Numbered from the stretch's first letter, positions 1-5,400 are shown. The stretch is 5,443 nucleotides of DNA from Bacteroidia bacterium (GCA_023277325.1 JALRIQ010000216.1:1-5443), one strand, 5' to 3'. Made by a program: numbers and translations. The notes: generated by a model from the letters alone, not told the origin.

Positions 1-242
1 ATCTGGTATGCCGGGAAGTTCCACGGCATGATGCCAAGCAAAGCGCCAACAGATGCCTTGCGAATAAACGCTGAGCCTTCGCCACCGGATAGTTCAATTG
101 GTGTATCGGCAAGAAACTTCTCTGCGTTGTCTGCGTAGTACTGATAGATGTAACCGGAAAATTCAACTTCACCAGCAGCGTCTGCAAGTGGCTTGCCCAT
201 TTCACGATTGATGATTGCAGCAAATTCATCTTGACGATCAAT
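1..242 (-). CDS. Aldehyde dehydrogenase family protein, internal fragment (succinate-semialdehyde dehydrogenase-like)
   Basis: Read on the minus strand, this stretch is open from the window edge to about 242 and encodes an internal slice of roughly 80 residues of an NAD(P)-dependent aldehyde dehydrogenase, which oxidises aldehydes to carboxylic acids in the cytoplasm. Recognisable family landmarks are the block REMGKPLADAAGEV, an aromatic-rich YIYQYYADNAEKF segment and, at the downstream end, GIMPWNFPAYQ, which carries the conserved PWNFP motif of the NAD-binding region. The catalytic Cys and Glu lie further downstream, outside the window. The wording best resembles succinate-semialdehyde dehydrogenases, perhaps actinobacterial, but substrate cannot be fixed from this piece. 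On the N-terminal side the same frame meets a TAG at 246-248, and family similarity stops at about 242, exactly where era sequence starts. The gene is therefore broken at both ends, and the inner break is probably artificial. Confidence 0.85.
   Translation of the reverse strand, partial: MDRQDEFAAIINREMGKPLADAAGEVEFSGYIYQYYADNAEKFLADTPIELSGGEGSAFIRKASVGALLGIMPWNFPAYQ
236..242. other. Chimeric junction between ALDH and era fragments
   Basis: Minus-strand aldehyde dehydrogenase coding runs up to this point (codons ATT GAT CGT CAA at 242-231 read Ile-Asp-Arg-Gln). Plus-strand era coding begins here (ATC AAT GTG CTA from 237 reads Ile-Asn-Val-Leu). The few bases GATCAAT could belong to either gene, as expected for joining at a short shared sequence. 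Neither gene has a start, a stop or an intergenic spacer at the joint. This fits a mis-assembly or ligation chimera better than a natural gene order, although a genuine rearrangement cannot be excluded from sequence alone. Confidence 0.7.
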
Positions 243-626
243 GTGCTACCGGAAAGTCCTCCTTATTTCGACAAAGACCAATACACCGATAAAAACGACC
301 GATTCTTTGCCTCAGAAATCATCCGTGAGAAAATCTTTCAGCGTTATAAAAAGGAAATCCCGTATTCCTGTGAAGTGGTAGTAAACTCCTTTAAAGAGGG
401 CGACAAACTACTCAAAATTCAAGCAGACATCCTGGTAGAACGCGATTCGCAAAAAGGTATCGTGATTGGGAATAAAGGAACAGCGCTTAAAAACACCGGT
501 TCAGCGGCTCGTCAGGATTTGGAAAACCATTTTGGCAAGCAGGTCTATTTGGAACTATTCGTTAAGGTGAAAGCCAATTGGCGTAACGAACAGAAATTCC
601 TGAAAGAATTCGGCTACGAAGAATAA
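237..626 (+). CDS. era: GTPase Era, C-terminal KH-domain fragment (5' truncated)
   Basis: This encodes the last ~129 residues of Era, the essential GTPase that binds the 3' end of 16S rRNA and assists 30S subunit maturation. The fragment begins with the linker that follows the G domain (LPESPPYFDKDQYTDK), continues with FFASEIIREKIF and KKEIPYSCEVV, and contains the KH domain with the RNA-binding GxxG loop as GNKG at about 468-479. It ends with the typical Era tail VKVKANWRNEQKFLKEFGY before TAA at 624-626. Complete Era is about 290-300 residues, so the whole GTPase domain (P-loop, switch regions, NKxD) is missing. The frame is open from a TTG at 231, but those first codons are antisense to the neighbouring dehydrogenase and are not a real start. 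The stop overlaps the convergent histidine kinase gene by 13 bp. Confidence 0.93.
   Translation: MNVLPESPPYFDKDQYTDKNDRFFASEIIREKIFQRYKKEIPYSCEVVVNSFKEGDKLLKIQADILVERDSQKGIVIGNKGTALKNTGSAARQDLENHFGKQVYLELFVKVKANWRNEQKFLKEFGYEE
614..626. other. 13-bp convergent overlap of era and the kinase gene
   Basis: The era stop (TAA, 624-626) and the kinase stop (TAG on the minus strand, 616-614) interlock, so the last four codons of each gene overlap the other. No intergenic terminator can fit between them, and each transcript must extend into antisense of the other gene. Confidence 0.85.
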
Positions 627-2458
627 GGAAGATAGAAATAGAAGGTACTTCCCTTCCCAAGTTCACTTTCCACCCCAATTTTTCCTTTATGGGCTTCAAT
701 AATTTCCCGGGCTATCGCGAGACCTAGTCCGGTTCCTTTGGTTTTATCAAACTTATTGCGCTGGTACTTTTCAAAGATGCGTGCCAGCAATTCTTCTTCG
801 ATTCCTGGTCCAAAGTCGCGAACGCTGAAAAGTAGCTTCCCTCCTTTTTTCTTCACGCGCAATTCGATTCTTCCTTTTTCTGGTGAATAACGCGCTGCAT
901 TGGTGAGCAGGTTATTTAATACCCAGGTGATTTTCTCCAAATCTACCTCCAACTCTGGCAATCCATCTTCAAATTCTTTGTCAATTAGCAACCCACGGCT
1001 TTCTAAAATCGCCTTAATGGTAGAAATACTGTGGTTCACTAGTTCCTCTGCACTGATTTCCTCCTTCAAAAGACGAATCTTACCCGTTTCAATCTGTCCG
1101 AGATCGAGCAATTCATTTACCATGCTCAAGAGCCTTTCGTTCTGCGCTTGAAGGGTGCTCAAGAGGTTTTTCTGTTCTTCATTTAGCTCACCAACCTTTG
1201 GGTTTTTTAGCAAATCAAGACTGATATTCATCGCTGAAATTGGGGTCTTAAATTGATGAGAAAGCGTTGCCATAAAATTTGTTTTGGCCATGTCCAATTC
1301 TCGGAAATCGGTGATATCATAAAAGATAATCACCCTTCCTGCCGAATCCTTTTGCTCCTCATTGAGCAAAGTTCCTACACTCACTTCTTCTTTATGAAAA
1401 TATTTGGTGCGATCTCCGATACGCGCGCTAAAATTAAACAAAGAAGCTCCCTTTTCGTCCGGACGGGACAGCAACGCTTCATTACTAAAATTTATCGGAC
1501 GAATATCTTGAAGGCGAATACCCAGAATCGCTGTCCTAGGGAGCCCAAACAGGACTTCCGCCTGCTCATTCATCCATATTACCAAACCTTCCTCATCGGT
1601 CACTAAAATGGCCTCATTTAGGTGATCAATAATGGTTTCAATCCGTTTTTTCTCCTTCACCATCTCGGTGATATTCATCTGCTCATAGTCGTCGAGCTGA
1701 TTGGCCATACGGTTAAAAGCATTGGCGAGCATTCCAAACTCATCGCTTTTATTAAGGCCTTTCATTCGCTGACTAAAATCCTTGTTACCAATACGGGAGA
1801 TGCGAATGGCTAATTCATTCAATGGACCAACGATATAACCTGGTATTACCCAAAGAAGAAGGAAACCAAGTAAAGAAAGGGAAACGGTAAGAATAATCAT
1901 GGTAGTGATAACCCGGTTGACCGTTTGTTTGGTGGTATCGTAACGACTGAGTACGTCGGCTTTGAGAATTTCAGCCAATTGATCATTGACTTCTATCATA
2001 TGATCCAAATCGGCAAGCAGAAGGTTACCGATGGCGGTGGTATCAAATCTGCCTACAAAACGTATTTTCTTAAAATCAGCCTTAAAAGTATTGAGTGCGG
2101 CCTGAACGGAGTCCATGAGCTCAGGTTCAACTTCACCCCCAGCCATATGCCGTTGATCAATCAGAATAGAGTCAACCTCATAAATTCCATTATACAGCTT
2201 TTTTATAGCCGTTTGGTTATTGTCGAGTCCGGAAGAAAAGTTGAGCCAATTGGCTCTGAATTGATGGGTATACTGCGCGAAACGCTGACTCTTTTCAAGA
2301 ATTACATAATTGCGTGTAAAAATAGATTCCGCATTCTTTTGAATCTCGCGCAGGTAGAAAACACTTGCAGCACCAAGCACCACAATAGCCAGCAAAAAAG
2401 CACTAACTCCCAGCTGGATGCGGGTCTTGATACTGAAGTCGAGAAAGCCCCATTTCAT
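614..2458 (-). CDS. HAMP-PAS sensor histidine kinase
   Basis: A 614-residue inner-membrane sensor kinase. Domains in order: a transmembrane helix at about 15-36; a mostly helical periplasmic region of ~147 residues that looks like a four-helix-bundle sensor; a second transmembrane helix at about 184-209; HAMP at about 206-258; PAS at about 271-388; HisKA with the phospho-acceptor His401; then a HATPase_c domain. ATPase landmarks are the N box around Asn515/Asn516, DFGPG at 548-552, FEKYQ at 562-566 and GTGLGL at 575-580. The H box reads HQFKTP, with Gln instead of the usual acidic residue after the His. There is no receiver or output domain, so it needs a partner. The NtrC-type regulator upstream on the same strand is the obvious candidate (inference). 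The start ATG lies 24 nt after the 28-aa peptide gene, suggesting cotranscription, and has no Shine-Dalgarno. The signal sensed is unknown. Confidence 0.95.
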   Translation of the reverse strand: MKWGFLDFSIKTRIQLGVSAFLLAIVVLGAASVFYLREIQKNAESIFTRNYVILEKSQRFAQYTHQFRANWLNFSSGLDNNQTAIKKLYNGIYEVDSILIDQRHMAGGEVEPELMDSVQAALNTFKADFKKIRFVGRFDTTAIGNLLLADLDHMIEVNDQLAEILKADVLSRYDTTKQTVNRVITTMIILTVSLSLLGFLLLWVIPGYIVGPLNELAIRISRIGNKDFSQRMKGLNKSDEFGMLANAFNRMANQLDDYEQMNITEMVKEKKRIETIIDHLNEAILVTDEEGLVIWMNEQAEVLFGLPRTAILGIRLQDIRPINFSNEALLSRPDEKGASLFNFSARIGDRTKYFHKEEVSVGTLLNEEQKDSAGRVIIFYDITDFRELDMAKTNFMATLSHQFKTPISAMNISLDLLKNPKVGELNEEQKNLLSTLQAQNERLLSMVNELLDLGQIETGKIRLLKEEISAEELVNHSISTIKAILESRGLLIDKEFEDGLPELEVDLEKITWVLNNLLTNAARYSPEKGRIELRVKKKGGKLLFSVRDFGPGIEEELLARIFEKYQRNKFDKTKGTGLGLAIAREIIEAHKGKIGVESELGKGSTFYFYLPYSS

Positions 2459-2482
2459 GGGCTCAAGATAATTGAATTCGAA

Positions 2483-2569
2483 TTAATCGCGGTGGTAAAA
2501 GACGTTTAGTAAAATTGTCGCTGCAACCCCTACAATCACGGTGAGTGTAAACCAGATTTTCCATTGCAT
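2483..2569 (-). CDS. 28-aa single-span membrane peptide
   Basis: A short gene starting at ATG 2569 and ending with TAA at 2485-2483. Its product has two early tryptophans (MQWKIW), an uninterrupted hydrophobic stretch from about residue 5 to 24 (including TLTVIVGVAATILL), and a polar tail YHRD. That length and make-up is what one membrane-spanning helix needs. It sits 22 nt after the 113-aa gene and 24 nt before the kinase gene on the same strand, so it fits neatly into a three-gene transcript. No Shine-Dalgarno is visible, as for its neighbours. It does not resemble KdpF or CydX/CbdX, the best-known peptides of this size, beyond being hydrophobic. A role as a small regulator or partner of the adjacent membrane kinase is inference. 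The main doubt is that an ORF this short can arise by chance, although the membrane-like composition and the spacing argue against that. Confidence 0.55.
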   Translation of the reverse strand: MQWKIWFTLTVIVGVAATILLNVFYHRD

Positions 2570-2591
2570 AGTTGAGAAGGATTAGTAATTA

Positions 2592-2933
2592 TTAGTTCAT
2601 AGTAGTTCCTTGGTTGAAAGCTTGCCGACACTTTTCCATAAATGCAAAACAAAGTCGTGCTTCAATAGAGTCGGCAGGATACACGGCATATCCCTTTTCT
2701 CGATTTCGGGTAATAATCAGGTAAGCGATTAGTTCCCCGCCTTTACCGTCGAGACTTACATGCTGATGAATTTCTTGAATGGAGAAAGGAAAAAGACGGT
2801 TTCCTTTTGAAGTGTGTAACATGGTAAAGGCATCCAGTATCCGAAATGGGGTCTTAAACCCGAGCTGATTCATTTGGTTTTGAAGATGAATCATGCCCTT
2901 CATTTCGTTTAACTGATTGCCCTGCATTACCAT
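2592..2933 (-). CDS. Hypothetical protein, 113 aa
   Basis: I do not recognise this family. The product is a small soluble protein with no signal peptide or membrane helix. Residues 1-25 are rich in Gln, Asn and Met and look helical. The middle (about 26-60, GFKTPFRILDAFTML then a His-containing IQEIHQHVSLDG) is mixed. Residues 66-78 (GELIAYLIITRN) look like a beta strand. The C-terminal third (SIEARLCFAFMEKCRQAF) looks like an amphipathic helix with two cysteines, Cys95 and Cys102. The start could be ATG 2933 or the in-frame ATG 2927, which shortens it by two residues. It is the first gene of the apparent transcript with the 28-aa peptide (22 nt downstream) and the kinase. The 370-bp gap upstream separates it from the regulator and holds a candidate promoter and an inverted repeat. 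A role in signalling is inferred from position only. Confidence 0.75.
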   Translation of the reverse strand: MVMQGNQLNEMKGMIHLQNQMNQLGFKTPFRILDAFTMLHTSKGNRLFPFSIQEIHQHVSLDGKGGELIAYLIITRNREKGYAVYPADSIEARLCFAFMEKCRQAFNQGTTMN

Positions 2934-2941
2934 AGTAAGTC

Positions 2942-2949
2942 GGATTAGT
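2942..2949 (-). promoter_or_regulatory. Leader octamer ACTAATCC before the 113-aa gene
   Basis: On the minus strand the octamer ACTAATCC ends 8 nt before the start codon of the 113-aa gene. The same octamer (2586-2579) ends 9 nt before the start of the 28-aa peptide. Neither gene has a purine-rich Shine-Dalgarno. The matched position in two adjacent leaders could mark a translation-initiation or RNA-binding element, or be coincidence in AT-rich sequence. Confidence 0.25.
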
Positions 2950-2973
2950 TAAAAAAAAGCAGGCCCCGGAGCA

Positions 2974-3007
2974 GTATGTCGAAACGTATACGTCAAAGCC
3001 GACATAC
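2974..3007. promoter_or_regulatory. Inverted repeat with nested palindrome (candidate operator)
   Basis: Perfect 8-bp arms, GTATGTCG (2974-2981) and CGACATAC (3000-3007), are separated by 18 bp, and inside lies a perfect 10-bp palindrome ACGTATACGT (2984-2993). The unit sits 41-74 bp upstream of the 113-aa start. It has no U-run, so it does not look like a terminator. A dimeric regulator site, or a structured 5' leader if the promoter is near 3115, are both possible. Confidence 0.45.
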
Positions 3008-3113
3008 CTAATTGGTAATTTTTCCCTGCAACCGATATAACCCGGAAGCCTGACTTTTTAATAGTTGAACGAGGCAGTAATTAAACCACGCATTGCTCCT
3101 GATTAACCTATTC

Positions 3114-3139
3114 CAAACCTATCCCTGGTGCAGAAGCAA
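3114..3139 (-). promoter_or_regulatory. Candidate Bacteroidota-type promoter for the 113-aa/peptide/kinase transcript
   Basis: The minus strand reads TAGGTTTG at 3121-3114, matching the Bacteroidota -7 consensus TAnnTTTG. A TTG at 3139-3137 lies 15 nt upstream and another at 3146-3144 lies 22 nt upstream. Neither gives clearly ideal spacing for the -33 element. Transcription would start near 3107 and give a leader of about 170 nt that contains the inverted repeat at 2974-3007. It is the only full TAnnTTTG match I found on this strand of the gap. Confidence 0.35.
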
Positions 3140-3205
3140 TATGCAAGTTCATGGACTAAATTCGAAAAAATGTGCCAGCGCGATGGTGCTTGAAAAAAAA
3201 GTGAC

Positions 3206-3230
3206 AAAAAGCCCGAAAATAAAGGCCTTT
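3206..3230 (-). terminator. Weak terminator-like hairpin after the regulator gene
   Basis: On the minus strand AAAGGCC (3230-3224) can pair with GGGCTTT (3214-3208), with one internal mismatch and a 9-nt loop. A short T run follows directly, and a longer one of eight T lies at 3200-3193. It begins about 74 nt after the regulator stop. The stem is short and AT-rich, so termination may be weak. The segment AAAGGCCTTT (3221-3230) is itself a 10-bp palindrome. Confidence 0.35.
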
Positions 3231-3303
3231 GATCATCGTGCCAAAAATGAGCTCGAAGCAAAACCCTATCAAAATGATAATTCACCCAATCATTCTGACA
3301 GGA

Positions 3304-4653
3304 TTAAATGCCGTATTCTTGAATCTTACGGTAGAGCGTTGCTATACCGATTCCTAAAATTTCAGCAGTTTTTGTTTTATTTCCTTTTGTAAAGGCCAAC
3401 ATATTGACAATATGATCTCTCTCTATACTTGCCAAATCCACTAACGCATTCGGACGTACCAAGGAAGCGCCTTGTTCCACAGTATGGAAATCTGGCGGTA
3501 ATAATTCGGCACTAATTTCTTGTCCATCGCAAAGAATCAGCGCACGTTCCATCACATTCTTCAACTCCCTCAAGTTCCCTTTCCAGGCATGTTGTTTTAA
3601 GGCCAACTCTAAGGAACTATTCAACTTAGGAACCTTCATTCCCATGCGCTGCGCCGCTTGATTAACAAAATATTTAGCGAGGATAATCACATCTTCTCCG
3701 CGTTGATTTAACGGGGGCAAATCCACCACGAAGGTGCTTAAGCGGTAATAGAGGTCAAGACGGAAACGCCCATTTTCACTTTCTTTTAACAAGTCCCTGT
3801 TGGTCGCCGCAATGATGCGAACATCCGCCTTTTTTTCTTTGGTACTTCCTACCATATAATACATGGAAGTTTCCAAAACGCGGAGAAGCTTAGCCTGCAA
3901 ATCAAGGCTCATCTCCCCAATTTCATCCAGAAACAAAGTGCCTCCGGAAGCCGCTTCAAAAAACCCTGTTTTATCATTATTGGCGCCAGTAAATGAACCT
4001 TTGATATGACCGAACAATTCACTTTCAAGCAGCTCTTTTCCGAGCGCCGAACAGTTCAGTGCCATGAATGCTTTCGACTTCCGCTTACTCGCCTGGTGAA
4101 TGGCATTGGCAAAAACCTCTTTGCCTGTTCCTGTTTCTCCGGTAAGTAATACGCTTAAGTCGGAGCTCGCTACACGTGTAGCCAGTTTTATGGCAGATTT
4201 TAGCGCTGGACTTTCGCCAATTACTGCGTTGAAGCCTCCCAATGGCGCATCGCCTTCAACCTGGAAAATTCGGTTGGAAATCCGTGCTTTTTCAAGCGCT
4301 TTTTCCACCACTGGAACAATACGCACATTGTCATCTCCCTTGGTTAAATAGTCGAAAGCCCCTCGCTTTATAGCGTTTACTCCATCCGGAATATTACCAT
4401 AGGCGGTGAGCATAACAATCTCGGCAAAGGGCTTGATTTGTTTGTATTCTGGAATAAGATCCAAGCCATTCGCAATTTCCAAACGCACATCGCTAATAAC
4501 AACCTCAATCGGCTTATGTGCTAATGTCTTAAACGCTTGTTGTGGCGTAGATGCCGCATAAACAGTGAAATCTTCCAGCTCCAAAACCTTGGCCATGAGA
4601 TTTCTTAAATCATCTTCATCATCTACTATTAAAATACACCCTCTGCTATTCAT
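3304..4653 (-). CDS. Sigma-54-dependent response regulator, NtrC family
   Basis: A 449-residue response regulator with the full NtrC architecture. The receiver domain (about 5-120) has the acidic pair Asp11/Asp12, phospho-acceptor Asp55, Thr83 and Lys105. The central AAA+ domain (about 142-375) has Walker A GETGTGKE at 172-179, Walker B GTLFLDEIGE at 238-247, ATNRDL at 283-288 and the arginine-rich FRLDLYYRL at 297-305. The sigma-54 contact loop reads GSFTGA at 219-224 instead of the commonest GAFTGA, keeping the essential Phe-Thr pair. A Fis-type helix-turn-helix closes the protein at about 425-448. When phosphorylated, such proteins oligomerise on upstream sites and hydrolyse ATP to open sigma-54 promoters. 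The kinase encoded at 614-2458 is the likely partner (inference). The ATG at 4653 gives a full-length receiver domain. Target genes are not evident in the window. Confidence 0.95.
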   Translation of the reverse strand: MNSRGCILIVDDEDDLRNLMAKVLELEDFTVYAASTPQQAFKTLAHKPIEVVISDVRLEIANGLDLIPEYKQIKPFAEIVMLTAYGNIPDGVNAIKRGAFDYLTKGDDNVRIVPVVEKALEKARISNRIFQVEGDAPLGGFNAVIGESPALKSAIKLATRVASSDLSVLLTGETGTGKEVFANAIHQASKRKSKAFMALNCSALGKELLESELFGHIKGSFTGANNDKTGFFEAASGGTLFLDEIGEMSLDLQAKLLRVLETSMYYMVGSTKEKKADVRIIAATNRDLLKESENGRFRLDLYYRLSTFVVDLPPLNQRGEDVIILAKYFVNQAAQRMGMKVPKLNSSLELALKQHAWKGNLRELKNVMERALILCDGQEISAELLPPDFHTVEQGASLVRPNALVDLASIERDHIVNMLAFTKGNKTKTAEILGIGIATLYRKIQEYGI

Positions 4654-4663
4654 ATAATTTTAT

Positions 4664-4684
4664 CGCAAGCTAAAACGCAAGTTA
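4664..4684. promoter_or_regulatory. Direct repeat CGCAAGYTA in the divergent intergenic region
   Basis: CGCAAGCTA (4664-4672) and CGCAAGTTA (4676-4684) are nearly identical 9-mers with a 12-bp period. They lie in the 59-bp gap between the regulator start (4653) and the divergent sensor remnant (4713). The spacing suits two half-sites bound side by side by a regulator or overlapping the promoters. No full TAnnTTTG is present: TACTTTG on the plus strand near 4698 is one base short. Confidence 0.35.
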
Positions 4685-4712
4685 CTCTAGATTTAAGTAC
4701 TTTGTCTTCGTA

Positions 4713-5264
4713 ATGCCAATGAAACGTAACAAGGTCTATACCGTTTCTTTAGGCACAATGGGAATCTTATTTGTTATGCCGCAGGTTTTAAGTCAGTACC
4801 TCCTGCAAAAAAGAAACGATGATCCCTCGCTGATAAATCGCTCCGGAAAGCAGCGCATGCTTTCAGAAATAATCACCAAAGAAATCATCCTTTACGCCGA
4901 AGGACTTCAGTAATTTGGTGAGTTTGTTTTAAAAGCTTCGGATTCGGCAAGCCGGATTTTTGATCTGCAGAAAGACAAAACGCACCGCTTAGATGATATA
5001 CCAACGAAGACCGCAATTAGGTCAAAAAGTATTATTTCGAAGCCTTTGTTGGCGAAAGCAGCGAATTCGATTTTATTGGTCAATTTGAAGGTGGTAAAAA
5101 GAGACATTATTAATATTGTTCCCTGGTTTCACTAAGAATCGACAATGATGCATGGCGTGTGATCGGTGCCTTGGCAGAGGTTAGTGGCATACAAAGAGGT
5201 AGAAGAACGGCTAAAAATAAGTGAGGCCCATTTCAATTATGCCTTGTCTTGAAGTGAGCATGGG
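4713..5264 (+). pseudogene. Decayed PilJ/PAS sensor kinase, N-terminal remnant
   Basis: The first 66 codons (4713-4910) encode a basic N-terminus, a hydrophobic segment at about residues 10-29 that looks like a membrane anchor, and INRSGKQRMLSEIITKE. That resembles the QRMLSQ signature of the PilJ-type N-terminal domain, related to the NarX nitrate-binding P box. A TAA at 4911-4913 interrupts it, yet the same frame goes on plausibly (FGEFVLKASDSASRIFDLQKDK) to a second stop at 5133. After a scrambled patch with a further stop at 5160, the frame resumes at 5190 with YKEVEERLKISEAHFNYALS, the usual linker and first helix of a PAS domain. A TGA at 5250-5252 then stands where Gly of the SGSEHG motif is expected. 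The rest of the PAS and the kinase core are gone. The gene is divergent from the NtrC-type regulator. Alternatively the first 66 codons could survive as a small membrane protein. ATG 4719 is an alternative start. Confidence 0.7.
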
Positions 5265-5320
5265 CCGGTAATTATTGCTATGACCGCCATGAAATAACGA
5301 TTCATCCTACCACATAAAAT
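5265..5320. other. Non-coding stretch after the sensor remnant
   Basis: The PAS-like frame continues for a few codons past 5264 without recognisable PAS residues and meets a TAA at 5295-5297. I see no gene or RNA here. It is probably the point where the rest of the sensor kinase gene was deleted. Confidence 0.4.
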
Positions 5321-5368
5321 AAAAAGACGTGAGACAATTTGGAAACTCCAGCCATCTCACATCTTTTT
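5321..5368. terminator. Long A-stem-T hairpin, bidirectional terminator-like
   Basis: The arms AAAAAGACGTGAGA (5321-5334) and TCTCACATCTTTTT (5355-5368) pair over 14 bp with one C-A mismatch (5328/5361). The 20-nt loop contains a second small stem, TGGA (5340-5343) with TCCA (5347-5350). The A run on one side and T run on the other give the shape of a bidirectional intrinsic terminator. The left arm also contains an exact inverted copy of the nearby tandem repeat, so it may instead be part of a repeat element. Confidence 0.6.
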
Positions 5369-5379
5369 TATGCATAAAA
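5366..5379. repeat. Perfect 14-bp palindrome TTTTATGCATAAAA
   Basis: A perfect palindrome directly abuts the right arm of the hairpin and shares its last T bases. It is AT-rich with no spacer, so it is more likely part of the repeat element or a chance palindrome than an operator. Confidence 0.4.
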
Positions 5380-5400
5380 CTTAGTACTCAGACATTTTTT

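Larger units (their letters stand above)
2934..3303. other. 370-bp non-coding gap between regulator and kinase genes
   Basis: No convincing gene lies here. Short reading frames exist on both strands, but they show no recognisable protein features. Read in the direction of the flanking genes (minus), the stretch holds in order a weak terminator-like hairpin after the regulator (3230-3206), a possible -7 promoter element (3121-3114), an inverted repeat with a nested palindrome (3007-2974) and a short leader before the 113-aa gene. Two TGGCAC hexamers on the minus strand (at 3243-3238 and 3177-3172) resemble the -24 half of sigma-54 promoters but lack a proper -12 half. The layout suggests the kinase transcript has its own promoter separate from the regulator. 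Confidence 0.6.

Noticed and set aside
1..242. Horizontal transfer of the dehydrogenase into a Bacteroidota genome
   Set aside because: A natural insertion would not be expected to truncate both genes at one shared short sequence with an essential gene (era) losing its GTPase domain. A chimera is simpler.
1925..2509. Long plus-strand frame of 194 aa opposite the kinase
   Set aside because: It lies antisense to the periplasmic and first membrane segment of a clear histidine kinase, and its translation has no recognisable features. Shorter plus-strand frames at 900-1151, 1253-1606, 1622-1813 and 4100-4351 are rejected for the same reason.
2483..2569. KdpF identity for the 28-aa peptide
   Set aside because: Size and hydrophobicity fit, but the sequence is not KdpF-like and no kdpA, kdpB or kdpC lies next to it.
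3172..3243. Two minus-strand TGGCAC hexamers as sigma-54 promoters
   Set aside because: Both match the -24 half, but at the -12 position they read CG (site at 3177) and AA (site at 3243) where GC is required. Neither is close to a start codon in the expected way.
3093..3392. Overlapping reading frames of 99 aa (plus) and 60 aa (minus, 3285-3103) in the gap
   Set aside because: The plus-strand frame runs into the antisense of the regulator's 3' end. Neither product shows domain-like or membrane features, and both overlap the candidate promoter and terminator.
4907..5107. Minus-strand frame of 66 aa
   Set aside because: It is antisense to the degraded sensor gene, whose plus-strand frame reads as a plausible PilJ-like continuation.
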